Positions 34,876-45,175 are shown, numbered from the stretch's first letter. The stretch: DNA of 64,000 bases from Proteobacteria bacterium UBA7415 (GCA_002470515.1 DKML01000005.1:131608-195607), one strand, 5' to 3'. Numbers and translations: made by a program. The notes: generated by a model not told the origin, from the letters alone.

Positions 34876-35787
34876 TTATTTCTTTTCAAAAGCCTCTTTT
34901 GCTAACTCGGTAATGCCACCAAGGCTACCGATAACGCTGGCTGCTTCTAGTGGCATGAAGATCACTTTCTGGTTATCTGCGCCAGCAATGTGCTTCAAGG
35001 CTTGCATATACTCTTGAGCCACGAAATAGTTAATGGCTTGAACGTTTCCGTTGCTAATCGCTTCAGACACCATTCGTGTCGCATTGGCCTCAGCTTCGGC
35101 TTCTCGCTCGCGAGCTTCTGAATCTCGGAACGCTGATTCCTTGCGGCCCTCGGCATCAAGAATAGCAGCGGTTTTTTCGCCTTCTGAGCGCAAAATTTCA
35201 GCCTGTTTAATACCTTCGGCCTCTAAGATTCGCGCGCGCTTTTCTCGCTCGGCCTTCATTTGCCGTGCCATAGCATCAACCAGATCTTGTGGAGGTGCGA
35301 TATCCTTAATTTCAATACGCGTTACTTTAACGCCCCAAGGAGTAGTCGCTTCGTCAACGACATGCAGCAGTGCAGTATTGATGGTGTCTCGTTTTGACAA
35401 AGATTCATCTAGGGTCATACCACCTAAAACTGTACGAATATTGGTCATCGTTAGGTTTAGGATGGCATTCTCAAGGCGACTCACTTCGTATGATGCTCTA
35501 GCCGCATCAATGATCTGATAAAACACCACACCGTCTACCCGAACAACCGCATTGTCTCTCGTGATGACTTCCTGAGACATGACGTCTAGCACTTGTTCCA
35601 TCATGTTTTGACGTTGGCCGACCTTGTCAAAAAATGGGATCAGAAAAGAAAGACCTGGCTTTCTAGTGTCGGTATATCGACCAAAACGTTCGAGCGTATA
35701 TTGATACCCTTGCGGTACGATGACTACGGTAGCTCTAATAATAACGAACACTAAAATCAGTAATACAATATATGGTAATAATTCCAT
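34876..35787 (-). CDS. SPFH/Band 7 (QmcA/stomatin-like) protein
   Basis: Membrane-anchored SPFH-domain protein of 303 residues, thought to scaffold membrane microdomains. An N-terminal hydrophobic segment (about 3-20) precedes the SPFH domain (VPQGYQYTLERFGRYTDTRKPGL, VSQEVITRDNAVVRVDGVVF) and a charged Glu/Ala-rich coiled coil (about 185-245, EKRARILEAEGIKQAEI). The C-terminus has LEAASVIGSLGGITELAK. AAGGGG five bases before the ATG is a strong ribosome-binding site. It is the first gene of a two-gene unit with nfeD and diverges from truD. Confidence 0.92.
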   Translation of the reverse strand: MELLPYIVLLILVFVIIRATVVIVPQGYQYTLERFGRYTDTRKPGLSFLIPFFDKVGQRQNMMEQVLDVMSQEVITRDNAVVRVDGVVFYQIIDAARASYEVSRLENAILNLTMTNIRTVLGGMTLDESLSKRDTINTALLHVVDEATTPWGVKVTRIEIKDIAPPQDLVDAMARQMKAEREKRARILEAEGIKQAEILRSEGEKTAAILDAEGRKESAFRDSEAREREAEAEANATRMVSEAISNGNVQAINYFVAQEYMQALKHIAGADNQKVIFMPLEAASVIGSLGGITELAKEAFEKK

Positions 35788-36006
35788 CTAATTCCCCTTA
35801 TGGATTAATAGAGAGCGCTCGTCTGAACCTTTAGCTTAGTCAAGCGGGACATGGTGGTCGAAGCTCGCACGCATCATTCGCGCGCTAAGTACATAACTTG
35901 TTACATGGTGTGTTTTACGTAAACAACAAGCCTGAAAATTTCATTCTCCATTCACAGTATATAACGATATAGTTAAGGTATGATTTTTAATAAAAATAGT
36001 TAAGCT

Positions 36007-37131
36007 ATGACTTCGCCACATCAGAGTTCACAAGGAGTGGATTCACTAGATCAGAATTCGCAAGGCCAGGATTGGCAAGCACAACTGACTCAGCGGCACC
36101 ACCTTTATGGTGGACCAATCTGCGACGGTGTAATTCGCCAGCAGGCCTCCGACTTTATCGTTATCGAAAACCTCGATTTCGAAGCATTTGGTAGCGGAGA
36201 GCACGATTGGTTGATCATCCGAAAAACTAACTTCAACTCGCAATCTGTCGCCGACTATTTGGCGAGAATTGCTAACGTTGCTCGTTCGGCTGTTAGCTTT
36301 GCTGGTATGAAAGATAATAGAGCTGTCACCACTCAAGCGTTCACAGTGTGGCGGCCACAAGGCACCAAAGGAGCATCTGTTGATTATGCGGCGAAACTGC
36401 CCGCGGAAATGGAAGTCTTAGTTCAAGACAAACACAACAAAAAACTTAAACGAGGGTCGCATCGCTCCAACACCTTTAAGTTGAGGGTAGAGAATGTGCC
36501 TGGTGAGTATGAATCCGAGCTCGGAGAGCGCCTGGCGCTTATCCGCGAAAAAGGAGTTCCCAATTATTTCGGCGCGCAGAGGTTTGGTCGTGCCGCACAG
36601 AACTTGGAACAGGTTTCTACAATGTTTCGTCAGGGCTCTAAAGGCATCTCACGTCCGCTAAAGAGCATATTGCTGTCTTCAGCTCGTAGCTATTTATTTA
36701 ACGAATTAGTGTCGAATCGAATTGCCGAGAAAAGGTTCGCAAAGGTAGAGCAGGGCGAGTGGCTTAATTTACAAGGCACCGCAAGTGTATTTGTGTCTAC
36801 TGAAGAAGATGCGCAAAGAATGGTCGAGTTGGATGTGCACCCCACGGCGCCAATGTGGGGCAAAGGGGTGGATAAGTGGCGCGATAAAGCGCCTGATCAA
36901 ATCGCTTGGGAAGACCAAATTTTAGAGCCGTTCGAGCTGTTTCGTGATGGCTTAGAGCGTTTTGGATTAGAGTATCAGAGGCGTCCTATTCGCACCAAAA
37001 TCAATGAACTTAATTGGTCTTTCGGTCCGTCAGAAACGGTGGGGAACCAGGTGTGTGAGTTGGAGTTCACTCTTCAACGAGGTCAGTTTGCGACGTCTGT
37101 TTTGCGCGAATTGTTTAACGGTATTGAGTAG
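36007..37131 (+). CDS. truD: TruD tRNA pseudouridine(13) synthase
   Basis: Pseudouridine synthase acting on U13 of tRNA-Glu. The 374-residue protein has the catalytic motif FAGMKDNRAVTTQAF with the Asp nucleophile, NYFGAQRFGRAAQNL, and the C-terminal QFATSVLRELF. The first about 30 residues are an extra Gln/Ser-rich tail (QSSQG and QNSQG repeated) not found in E. coli TruD; a later start cannot be excluded. In enterics truD sits between ispF and surE; here it precedes pabB by 15 bp. Confidence 0.93.
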   Translation: MTSPHQSSQGVDSLDQNSQGQDWQAQLTQRHHLYGGPICDGVIRQQASDFIVIENLDFEAFGSGEHDWLIIRKTNFNSQSVADYLARIANVARSAVSFAGMKDNRAVTTQAFTVWRPQGTKGASVDYAAKLPAEMEVLVQDKHNKKLKRGSHRSNTFKLRVENVPGEYESELGERLALIREKGVPNYFGAQRFGRAAQNLEQVSTMFRQGSKGISRPLKSILLSSARSYLFNELVSNRIAEKRFAKVEQGEWLNLQGTASVFVSTEEDAQRMVELDVHPTAPMWGKGVDKWRDKAPDQIAWEDQILEPFELFRDGLERFGLEYQRRPIRTKINELNWSFGPSETVGNQVCELEFTLQRGQFATSVLRELFNGIE

Positions 37132-37146
37132 GTCGTTAAACACGCC

Positions 37147-38583
37147 ATGAAGATAACCACCAAGACATACCCTTATGTAGATTCAGAGCAACTGTTCACG
37201 TCAGTCGCTGATGGTGAATGGTCTATGTATCTAGACTCTGGGGTTACCGCACATAACAGTCATTTAAGGCGCAAACATGCGGATTACGACGTGCTGGCGA
37301 GTCAGCCCGTTGCCACATTAGTGCACGAACACGGAAAAACTACTATTGAGCGAACCAACGAAGCGTCCTCTAGTCAAGCTCGCTATAGTGAAGATAGCCC
37401 TTTAGATCTCCTGCGCGGCTTGCTGGGTGAATTAAAAGCAGACATTCCACAAGAAAAGCCGGCGTATTTGCCTGGCCTTATTGGCTACCTTTCTTATGAT
37501 TTTGCACGCTCAATAGAATCGATCTCCAGCCTTGCTTCTGACGACGAAGGGCTACCCGAAGTAGCAATGGGTCTATTCCCTGTTGTAGTCGTGGTAGATC
37601 ACGTCTGTGAGGAGACGTCGATTGTGTTTTGTGAGGGTTACCCCAATGTCGATGTTTTGGTAGCACAATGGGCGTCACGAATTACGCAAGTGGCGGCGCG
37701 CGCTGATAGTGAACAGGCATTTTTCGACGAGACGCGACCCTGTAATACTTGGATAGCAGAAGAAATAAGCTCCAAATTAGATTTCGCGGGTTACAAAGAG
37801 CGCTTTAATAAAGTTCAACGCTATATTCAAGCAGGCGATTGCTATCAAGTAAATCTTACCAAGCGGTTTTCGGCCAAGGTAGAGGGCAATGCTTGGTCAA
37901 CCTATTTAAAATTGCGCAGAAGCAGTCCCGCTCCGTATGCCGCTTTCTTAAAGCTTCCATTTGCGACGGTGCTCTCTAACTCCCCAGAAAGCTTCATCGA
38001 ATGTCATGATCAACAAGTTGTTACCAGCCCAATTAAAGGTACCAGGCCTAGAGATCATCGCTCTAAATTTAAAGACCGGATGGCCGCAGACGCCTTACTC
38101 AACAGTACAAAAGACCGAGCTGAAAACCTAATGATTGTCGATTTGATGCGCAATGATCTCAGTCGTTGTTGCGATCTAGGAACAGTAAAAGTACCTAAAC
38201 TCTTTGCTTTACACAGTTTTGCGAACGTCCATCACTTGATCTCAACAGTAGTGGGGCGGTTGCGAGCGGATCTTGACGTGTTCGACTTAATTAATAATTG
38301 TTTCCCAGGAGGGTCGATCACAGGCGCACCAAAGATTCGCTCGATGGAGATTATTGAGGAATTAGAACCTTGCCGGCGCGGGCTCTATTGCGGGTCTATA
38401 GGATATCTTGGGGTTGATGGCAGCTTAGAGACCAATATTGCTATTCGAACAATGGTGTTAAAGGACGATGTGGTACGTTTTTCGGCAGGCGGTGGACTAG
38501 TACTTGACTCCATCGCTGAGGACGAATTTCAAGAGTTGAATGATAAAGCTAGCATGATGTCGAACGTAATAACTCTCGGCTAA
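37147..38583 (+). CDS. pabB: Aminodeoxychorismate synthase component I
   Basis: Converts chorismate and ammonia to aminodeoxychorismate for folate synthesis, with PabA supplying ammonia. The 478-residue protein is a chorismate-utilising enzyme: YIQAGDCYQVNLTKRF, SNSPESFIECHDQQV, the PabB-type VTSPIKGTRPR with its Lys (TrpE has Ala), LMIVDLMRNDLSRCC, and PGGSITGAPKIRSMEI. There is no fused glutamine amidotransferase domain. It is probably transcribed with truD. The downstream 221-bp gap separates it from spoT. Confidence 0.93.
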   Translation: MKITTKTYPYVDSEQLFTSVADGEWSMYLDSGVTAHNSHLRRKHADYDVLASQPVATLVHEHGKTTIERTNEASSSQARYSEDSPLDLLRGLLGELKADIPQEKPAYLPGLIGYLSYDFARSIESISSLASDDEGLPEVAMGLFPVVVVVDHVCEETSIVFCEGYPNVDVLVAQWASRITQVAARADSEQAFFDETRPCNTWIAEEISSKLDFAGYKERFNKVQRYIQAGDCYQVNLTKRFSAKVEGNAWSTYLKLRRSSPAPYAAFLKLPFATVLSNSPESFIECHDQQVVTSPIKGTRPRDHRSKFKDRMAADALLNSTKDRAENLMIVDLMRNDLSRCCDLGTVKVPKLFALHSFANVHHLISTVVGRLRADLDVFDLINNCFPGGSITGAPKIRSMEIIEELEPCRRGLYCGSIGYLGVDGSLETNIAIRTMVLKDDVVRFSAGGGLVLDSIAEDEFQELNDKASMMSNVITLG

Positions 38584-38691
38584 GACAAAAAAATAGAGAG
38601 TTGATGGGTGTTTATTGCTTTATAAAGGCCTGAAATAATGGTCATAAGCGCTTGAAACATATAGTTTTAACGGTTACAACTAAGACATAAA

Positions 38692-38733
38692 TTAATCCTT
38701 GGTAAGGTTTTTAAAACAACGACCTTGGATTAA
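38692..38733. repeat. Imperfect inverted repeat before spoT
   Basis: TTAATCC (38692-38698) plus AAGGT (38704-38708) pair with ACCTTGGATTAA (38722-38733), leaving a 5-nt bulge and a 13-nt loop. It lies about 72 bp upstream of the spoT start and about 110 bp after pabB. It may be a structured leader or an operator; no T-run follows. Confidence 0.4.
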
Positions 38734-38804
38734 AGCTATACGTTGTCGGTGATCCGGCTTTTGTGCATTTTTCATAGGTTTTACTAGGTACTTAAAAGGC
38801 TCTA

Positions 38805-41036
38805 ATGGTTTTAGCTTCCGTCCAATCTGTTTCCAAAATGGATCTTCCAGCGAACAACGTTGATGCGTGGCTTGCTCAGATTAGCGTTGGGCGATCTGAA
38901 ACCGATTTAAAACGTATCGAAAGCGCGGCCCACTACGCGATCAAAGCTCATGAGGGACAGCTCCGCCGATCAGGCGAAGACTATGTTAATCACACATTCG
39001 CTGTTGCCGCTATCGTTCACGAACTTGGTTTAGACGCCGATGGTGTTATTGCCGCTTTGCTGCACGACACGGTAGAAGACACCGACGTTACCCTGGAAGA
39101 CCTAAGTAAAGAGTTTGGGCCAAGCGTGGCGCAATTGGTCGATGGCGTGACGAAGATGGAGGTGATTCAGGAGTTCTCTGATGAAGCTCAGCAGAAACAT
39201 AATCAGAACGCTAAAGCCGAAAGTCTGCGAAAAATGATGTTGGCAATGGTTGATGACGTAAGAGTGGTATTGATCAAGCTGTGTGACCGCTTACACAATA
39301 TGCGCACTTTAGGTGCGGTTAATGAGGCTAAGCAACGCCGCGTGGCGACCGAGACACTTGAAATATTCTCTCCGCTAGCGAATCGCTTGGGCGTTTGGCA
39401 AATAAAGTGGGAGCTAGAAGATTTAGCGTTTCGGTATATTGAGCCAGAAATCTATAACAGTATTGCAAAGAAAATATCTGAACGTCGTGTCGATAGGCAG
39501 TCATTCATCGACGATTTTATTGGGCAGTTACAGCAACAACTCGCTGAACAAAACATAACCGCTCAGGTGCAGGGGCGGGTAAAGCACATCTTTAGCATTT
39601 GGAACAAAATGCGTAAAAAGGATCTGGAGTTCGAACAGTTGTTTGATGTGCGCGCCGTTCGGATTTTGGTCGAGTCAGTACAGGAATGTTACGCCGCGTT
39701 AGGGTTGATCCACACGCAGTGGAAATATATATCTGGTGAGTTTGACGACTATATTGCGACACCAAAAGAAAATAACTACCGATCAATTCATACGGCCGTG
39801 ATTGGCCCTGGTGGCAAAGTTGTTGAAGTGCAAATTCGAACGCATGAGATGCATGAATACAACGAACTGGGAATAGCGGCGCACTGGCGTTACAAAGAAG
39901 GCAGTCGCCAAGCTGACGAGGCCGTAAACGCAAAAGTTGTGTGGTTACGCCAGTTATTAGAATGGAAAGACGAAGTCGCGGATGCCAGTGACTTTGTTGA
40001 CCGCGTTAAAGATGAAGTATTTGAAGATCGGGTATACGTCTTTAGTCCTAAGGGGCGAGTGATCGATTTGGCTGCGGGTTCTACACCAATTGATTTTGCG
40101 TATGCTATTCATACTGAAGTAGGGCATCGCTGCCGCGGTGCGAAAGTTAACGGTAAGATGGTACCGCTTACAACCAAGTTACGTAATGGGCAGCAAGTCG
40201 CTATCGTTACATCTAAAGTAGGTGGTCCGAGTTTAGACTGGCTAGATATCAATAAAGGCTATGTACAGAGCCGACGTGCCCGTTCGGGTATTCAGCACTG
40301 GTTTAGACACGAAAACCGAGATGCCACCATTAGTCATGGACGAAGCGTGCTTGAGCGTGAATTCGATCGAATGAACGTCACAGATGTGTCGTTAGAGCTT
40401 TTGGCCAGCAAACTTGGTGTTGAAAATATTGAAGAATTGTTCTTTAAGATTGTCGATGGGTCAATCAAACCTGGGCGCGCCGCTGCCGTAGCACAACGCT
40501 TGCTAAAGCCTGAGGTTACAGCTGAAGACGAGCAATTAGAGTTGAAGTTTCGCGCTGCACAGCGTGCGGCAAATGATGATGTAGGTTCTAGCACTGTATC
40601 GATTCAAGGCGTAAGTGATTTAATGACCAACCTAGCGCGCTGCTGTCAGCCGGTGCCAGGAGATCGGGTGTTAGGCTTTGTTACGCGTGGAGCAGGGGTA
40701 ACGATACATCGAGATTCATGTCCTAACCTATTGTATCAACAGCATAAATCTGGGGACAGAGTGGTGGAGGTTGATTGGGGCGTTGATGAAGAGAAAACGT
40801 ATCCCATGACAATACAAGTGCACGCCTTCGATCGAAAAGGACTGATTAAAGATATTTCTAGCATCTTGACGGAAGAGCGTATCAATGTGCTTGAAATGAA
40901 CACGCGTACCGAAAAGAAGGACCAATCGGTTACTATGGAAATGATGTTGGAGGTCGGGAGTCTAGAGCTTATGAGTAAGCTGTTGGCGAAGCTCGATCAA
41001 TTACCAAATATAATGTCTGTGAAGCGCAAGATCTGA
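38805..41036 (+). CDS. spoT: Bifunctional (p)ppGpp synthetase/hydrolase
   Basis: Makes and degrades the alarmone (p)ppGpp. The 743-residue Rel/Spo protein has, in order, an HD hydrolase domain with intact metal site (GEDYVNHTFAVA, LLHDTVEDTDVT, LIKLCDRLHNMRTLG), the synthetase domain (ATPKENNYRSIHTAVIGPGG, EVQIRTHEMHEYNELGIAAHW), a TGS domain (DRVYVFSPKGRVIDLAAGST), a Cys-rich zinc-finger region (NLARCCQPVPGD), and a C-terminal ACT domain (about 665-743). The intact HD motif shows it can hydrolyse, so it is SpoT-like rather than RelA. In enterics it sits with rpoZ and trmH; here it is alone. Confidence 0.93.
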   Translation: MVLASVQSVSKMDLPANNVDAWLAQISVGRSETDLKRIESAAHYAIKAHEGQLRRSGEDYVNHTFAVAAIVHELGLDADGVIAALLHDTVEDTDVTLEDLSKEFGPSVAQLVDGVTKMEVIQEFSDEAQQKHNQNAKAESLRKMMLAMVDDVRVVLIKLCDRLHNMRTLGAVNEAKQRRVATETLEIFSPLANRLGVWQIKWELEDLAFRYIEPEIYNSIAKKISERRVDRQSFIDDFIGQLQQQLAEQNITAQVQGRVKHIFSIWNKMRKKDLEFEQLFDVRAVRILVESVQECYAALGLIHTQWKYISGEFDDYIATPKENNYRSIHTAVIGPGGKVVEVQIRTHEMHEYNELGIAAHWRYKEGSRQADEAVNAKVVWLRQLLEWKDEVADASDFVDRVKDEVFEDRVYVFSPKGRVIDLAAGSTPIDFAYAIHTEVGHRCRGAKVNGKMVPLTTKLRNGQQVAIVTSKVGGPSLDWLDINKGYVQSRRARSGIQHWFRHENRDATISHGRSVLEREFDRMNVTDVSLELLASKLGVENIEELFFKIVDGSIKPGRAAAVAQRLLKPEVTAEDEQLELKFRAAQRAANDDVGSSTVSIQGVSDLMTNLARCCQPVPGDRVLGFVTRGAGVTIHRDSCPNLLYQQHKSGDRVVEVDWGVDEEKTYPMTIQVHAFDRKGLIKDISSILTEERINVLEMNTRTEKKDQSVTMEMMLEVGSLELMSKLLAKLDQLPNIMSVKRKI

Positions 41037-41078
41037 ATTAAGTCATGCGCGTTGCTTTGATTACGTGCGCCTAAGCTA

Positions 41079-41108
41079 TTGGCGTAAATCGCGCATTTTT
41101 AGTACACT
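41079..41108 (+). promoter_or_regulatory. Candidate sigma-70 promoter for mdh
   Basis: TTGGCG (41079-41084) and TACACT (41103-41108) stand 18 bp apart, each a 4/6 match to the consensus hexamers. The predicted start would be near 41115, about 43 bases before the mdh ATG, which has an AGAGGT ribosome-binding site. The match is modest and by eye. Confidence 0.35.
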
Positions 41109-41157
41109 GCGCGCTCTTAAAACTTAAGTTATTTACTTCTCATTAGAGGTCTTATTT

Positions 41158-42138
41158 ATGAAATCACCAGTACGCGTTACTGTGACTGGCGCAGCAGGCC
41201 AAATTAGTTATGCCTTGTTGTTCCGTATTGCATCAGGTTCAATGTTGGGTCCAGATCAGCCCGTAATTTTGCAGTTATTAGAAATCACTCCAGCCATGGG
41301 TGCTCTAGACGGCGTAGTTATGGAGCTTAGAGACGGCGCATTTCCACTTGTTCACGACGTAATCACTTCTGATGACCCAGAAGTAGCGTTTAAAGACGCA
41401 GACTACGCATTGTTAGTTGGCGCACGTCCTCGTGGCCCAGGCATGGAGCGTAAAGATTTGCTCGAAGCAAATGCCGCCATTTTCTCGGTTCAAGGTAAAG
41501 CCATGAATAAAGTCGCTAGTCGTGACATTCGAGTTCTGGTTGTAGGTAATCCTGCTAACACAAATGCGCTTATCGCATCTTGTAATGCACCGGATATCGA
41601 TGACCGCCAGTTTACTGCGATGACACGTTTAGACCATAACCGTGCCTTGAGTCAGTTGGCTGCGAAAACAGGTTCACACACCACCGATATCAAACGTATG
41701 ACGATTTGGGGTAACCACTCTAATACTCAATATCCGGATGTGTCGAACGCAACCGTTTCTGGCAAGTCCGCTAGCGATATGGTTGACCAAGCGTGGCTCG
41801 AGTCTGATTTTATCCCAGTTGTGCAAGAACGAGGTGCTGCCATTATTAAAGCCCGTGGCGCGTCTAGCGCGGCTTCGGCTGCAAGTGCGGCGGTTGATCA
41901 TATGCGTACGTGGGCGCTTGGTACGGCAGACGGTGATTGGGTCAGCATGGCCATCCCAAGTGACGGAAGTTACGACATTGAGCCAGGCATAATGTACTCA
42001 TACCCTGTGACGTGTAAGGATGGTCAGTACGAAATAGTTCAAGGACTTGAAATCAGCGAGTTCAGTCGTTCACGTATGGATGTTACTGAGAACGAACTAC
42101 GTGAAGAGCGTGCTGCAATTGAGCACTTGCTTGGTTAA
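41158..42138 (+). CDS. mdh: Malate dehydrogenase
   Basis: NAD-dependent oxidation of malate to oxaloacetate in the TCA cycle. The 326-residue protein is of the longer cytosolic-type MDH (as in many beta- and gammaproteobacteria) rather than the 312-residue E. coli type: [20 protein letters not shown] dinucleotide motif, [17 protein letters not shown] with the substrate arginines, [13 protein letters not shown], and the catalytic His in [12 protein letters not shown]. It is a single gene ending in a strong terminator. Confidence 0.96.
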   Translation: MKSPVRVTVTGAAGQISYALLFRIASGSMLGPDQPVILQLLEITPAMGALDGVVMELRDGAFPLVHDVITSDDPEVAFKDADYALLVGARPRGPGMERKDLLEANAAIFSVQGKAMNKVASRDIRVLVVGNPANTNALIASCNAPDIDDRQFTAMTRLDHNRALSQLAAKTGSHTTDIKRMTIWGNHSNTQYPDVSNATVSGKSASDMVDQAWLESDFIPVVQERGAAIIKARGASSAASAASAAVDHMRTWALGTADGDWVSMAIPSDGSYDIEPGIMYSYPVTCKDGQYEIVQGLEISEFSRSRMDVTENELREERAAIEHLLG

Positions 42139-42184
42139 AGCTTGTGGCTAATGTTCGTGACTTAATAGTCACGGCTATGCTTAT

Positions 42185-42223
42185 AAAAAAACGGTGCCCA
42201 GAATTCAGGGCACCGTTTTTTTT
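42185..42223. terminator. Strong bidirectional intrinsic terminator
   Basis: The stem is 15 bp (AAAAAAACGGTGCCC, 42185-42199, with GGGCACCGTTTTTTT from 42208), with an 8-nt loop and runs of 7 A before and 8 T after. It lies between the mdh stop and the end of the convergent aminotransferase gene, so it would stop transcription from both sides. This is the clearest terminator in the window. Confidence 0.95.
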
Positions 42224-42281
42224 GTGGATATATAATCGTTTGATACTTAAATTATGCAGCCTTGCGAGTAACAAATGCTAT

Positions 42282-43454
42282 CTAATCTGAATAAACTGCG
42301 TTGGCTGCCTGAATGGCATCGCCAGCTGGAAGTTTTAGGCCTTGTGCCAGCAGAGCTGTTTCTAGAGCGCTTAAGCAAAGTCGAACATTGGCAGGTTTTG
42401 AACTAAACCCCATTAAGCCCACACGCCAAACTTTTCCCGCTAGGGCGCCAAGGCCAGCGCCAATTTCAAGGCTAAAGTCATTCAATAAGTGGCTGCGAAC
42501 CGCTGCTTCATCAATACCGTCTGGAACGGCAACGGCATTCAGTTGCGGTAGTCGAATTGATTCTTCAACCGGTAGCGATAGGCCCATAGCCTCAAGCCCA
42601 GCTTTCAGAGCTGAGTGATTGAGCGCGTGCCGCGCCCAACTTTGTTCTAGGCCTTCGTCGTTTAGGATAGTCAGTGCCTCGTGTAAACCATATAGCGCGT
42701 TAATCGGCGCTGTATGGTGGTAGGCACGTTTGGCGTTTCCTCCCCAATAGCCCATGACTAGGTTCATGTCTAAGAACCAACTTTGTACTTTTGAGGTGCG
42801 ACCTTTAATGGCCTCTGTCGCCGCAGAGCTAAACGTAACTGGAGATAAGCCTGGGGTGCAAGATAGACACTTTTGTGAACCACTATAAGTCGCATCCGCA
42901 CCCCATTCGTCGACAGCAACCTTAATGCCACCAAGGCCGGTAACGGTATCCATTATAGATAACATGCCATTGGACTTGGCTAAAGCACAAAGACTCTTGG
43001 CATCACTCTCAACGCCAGTAGAAGTCTCGGCATGTACAAACGCCAAAACCTTTGCGTCTGGATGGGCCTTTATCGCTTCACTGACCTTATCTAGGTCAAT
43101 TGCTGTTCCCCACTCGTCTTCGACCATTACGGCGATTGCACCGCAACGCTCGACGTTCTCTTTCATGCGGCTTCCAAAAACTCCATTTTGGCAAACAATA
43201 ACCTTGTCGCCAGCTTCAATGAGATTTACAAAACATGCTTCCATACCCGCTGACCCAGGTGCAGAGATCGGTAGGGTAAGTTCATTGTTGGTCATGAATG
43301 CGTATTGCAGCAAAGTCTTCGTTTCATCCATGAGCCGAATGAACTCTGGATCTAGGTGACCAATAGTAGGCCGGCCTAGAGCTTCGGAGATACGAGGGTC
43401 AACATCAGACGGACCTGGGCCCATTAATGTACGTTTAGGTGGATGAAAGCTCAT
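42282..43454 (-). CDS. Class V aminotransferase (alanine/serine-glyoxylate type)
   Basis: PLP-dependent aminotransferase of 390 residues in the alanine-glyoxylate/serine-pyruvate group. Family markers: MGPGPSDVDPRISEALGRP, the substrate/PLP region ISAPGSAGMEACFVNLIEAG, HAETSTGVESD, the PLP-binding Asp in SIMDTVTGLGGI, and the Schiff-base Lys in YSGSQKCLSCTPGL. Substrates (alanine or serine with glyoxylate) are not resolved by sequence. It converges on mdh, separated by the terminator at 42185-42223. Confidence 0.88.
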   Translation of the reverse strand: MSFHPPKRTLMGPGPSDVDPRISEALGRPTIGHLDPEFIRLMDETKTLLQYAFMTNNELTLPISAPGSAGMEACFVNLIEAGDKVIVCQNGVFGSRMKENVERCGAIAVMVEDEWGTAIDLDKVSEAIKAHPDAKVLAFVHAETSTGVESDAKSLCALAKSNGMLSIMDTVTGLGGIKVAVDEWGADATYSGSQKCLSCTPGLSPVTFSSAATEAIKGRTSKVQSWFLDMNLVMGYWGGNAKRAYHHTAPINALYGLHEALTILNDEGLEQSWARHALNHSALKAGLEAMGLSLPVEESIRLPQLNAVAVPDGIDEAAVRSHLLNDFSLEIGAGLGALAGKVWRVGLMGFSSKPANVRLCLSALETALLAQGLKLPAGDAIQAANAVYSD

Positions 43455-43648
43455 ATCGCAGGTTCTCTTTGGGTCGTTTGTTTTTGGAGAGGTTCTCTAT
43501 CGAGAGTTTCTCCATGTAAATATATTGAAAGGTCGAAGGGATGTTTGGAAGACGAATTATAATGCGAGATAAAGCGCATTTGTTGTTTCAACGACTAATT
43601 CAGTAGAAGTAGCCACTATCCATTTGGTGAATCAAGAGGGTAAAGAAG

Positions 43649-44836
43649 CTAATTTAAAGTCCGGTAGCGCTTATAGTAATCCCCGAGCAACATTTCAAAC
43701 TGAATGGCAACCCGTGTTTGACTTTGATAGCTTTCTTGAGAGTTAAACTCCTTTTCCCAACGAAAGTCTACTCCAGCTTCCATTATGAACCAGTCTCGCC
43801 ATAGTGGTCTGATGTACGTAAATGTGACGCCGAATTCGGGGATGTCGACTTCAATGTTGGTTTCCCCTCGAGCGTACACGCGTGACGATATACCTTTTCT
43901 AGAGCTAATAGAGTGATGAAGTGCTGTGCTTGTTATCCACTCCCATTGTTCTTGCTCTTCGGTGTATTTCAGGTCGGTAGTCCAATCAAGTATGTCTTTT
44001 TCGCCAATGAAATAGTTGTAATTCAGGCGACTACTAAAGCCAAACTTTTCCGTTTTCTTCCAAAATACTGTTTGACGGGTTCGCCAATGATGATTCTCAC
44101 GCTCAACAAAATTGGCTCTGTAAGCAACTTGAGCATAGGGACTCAATCCAGAATTGAGCTTAGCACCAACCGAGTAATCCAAACCTCCTCTGTCTTCTTT
44201 AGCTCGTTTATAACCGAGGCCGATCAGCCATTCGTCTTCCTGCTCATCGTTTGATCGAAGGCCAACGTTATTTGCTCGATTACCGCCTTCCTCAGTGTTG
44301 CTGATGTAGCTGTCTGCATCGACGCGACCAATAAATGCGTTCAATCTAGAGCTTACATTGGGTAATTCTGACTTAATTCTAACTCGTATTCTAGGGTCAA
44401 ACCCATCGGACTCATCTTGCCGAAAGCCAACCGAGACCATACCGGTGAATTGCTCGTCATCAAATTCGTGGTCGTCCCCAAATAATCCATCGATCCACTG
44501 CACCGTATTGCAAAGCCGTGTATGAGTAGAACGGCGCATCCGATCAATTCTTTGCTCGCCCTGATGCTTTCCATCGCATTGTGCCTTAAAGTCTTCAGCT
44601 GGAACGCCAACAATGGGTTCCAGTTCGACCTTTGATTCAAGTTCAGTTGATGGTTGTTCGTCGCTGTAGGTATCTTGGGCGACACCTTGCTGCTCAGTAA
44701 CCGTGGTTTCATCCGTGATGGCGGTCACATTGCCTGAAAGTATTATTTGTTCAGCATGAGCAAGCGGCAAAATGCTGAATCCACAAGTGAATAGAGCAAA
44801 CACGATTCGTTTAATGGTTCGAGAAGGTAGGTCCAA
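43649..44836 (-). CDS. Unrecognised exported protein, probably an outer-membrane beta-barrel
   Basis: I do not recognise a named family. From TTG 44836 (with AGAGG upstream) the 395-residue product begins with a clean signal peptide (basic RTIKR, hydrophobic VFALFTCGFSILPL, cleavage after AHA). An open extension to ATG 45004 would bury that signal peptide behind 56 residues, so I reject it. After an acidic linker (about residues 30-110) the rest is a run of alternating polar/aromatic strands (FGFSSRLNYNYFIG, SRVYARGETNIEVDI, WFIMEAGVDFRWEKEF), typical of a beta-barrel. The last residue is Asn rather than the common aromatic. The lipoprotein gene lies upstream on the same strand. Confidence 0.6.
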   Translation of the reverse strand: MDLPSRTIKRIVFALFTCGFSILPLAHAEQIILSGNVTAITDETTVTEQQGVAQDTYSDEQPSTELESKVELEPIVGVPAEDFKAQCDGKHQGEQRIDRMRRSTHTRLCNTVQWIDGLFGDDHEFDDEQFTGMVSVGFRQDESDGFDPRIRVRIKSELPNVSSRLNAFIGRVDADSYISNTEEGGNRANNVGLRSNDEQEDEWLIGLGYKRAKEDRGGLDYSVGAKLNSGLSPYAQVAYRANFVERENHHWRTRQTVFWKKTEKFGFSSRLNYNYFIGEKDILDWTTDLKYTEEQEQWEWITSTALHHSISSRKGISSRVYARGETNIEVDIPEFGVTFTYIRPLWRDWFIMEAGVDFRWEKEFNSQESYQSQTRVAIQFEMLLGDYYKRYRTLN

Positions 44837-45175
44837 TTGGCCTCTATTACTGAGAGTGTTAATTGATGGGCTATTAGCTTTGGCTTTTTCTTGTAACTTT
44901 AACTGTAACAGGAACAGGAACATCATTCTAAGCTTTGATTCAGACGTTGGGCGATGTTCTGCTTGAAATATGACTTGAGAAATAGGCAGATAGACGCTTC
45001 CCATTCAATCAACTCATTCCGAGGCTCAGACGGCATGTCGCCTAAAGAGCACCCCAGGTACCTGCAAAGATTACTAACTAAATGAGCAAAATGCTACTTT
45101 TTATCTAAATGATAAAGCTTTGGTTTTTTCAAACCGTATTTCAGCCGTTGCTACGTAGCGGATAATAAGCTGATC

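Noticed and set aside
35051..35518. 155-codon plus-strand frame inside the SPFH gene
   Set aside because: The Ser/Arg-rich product mirrors the Glu/Ala-rich coiled coil on the real strand.
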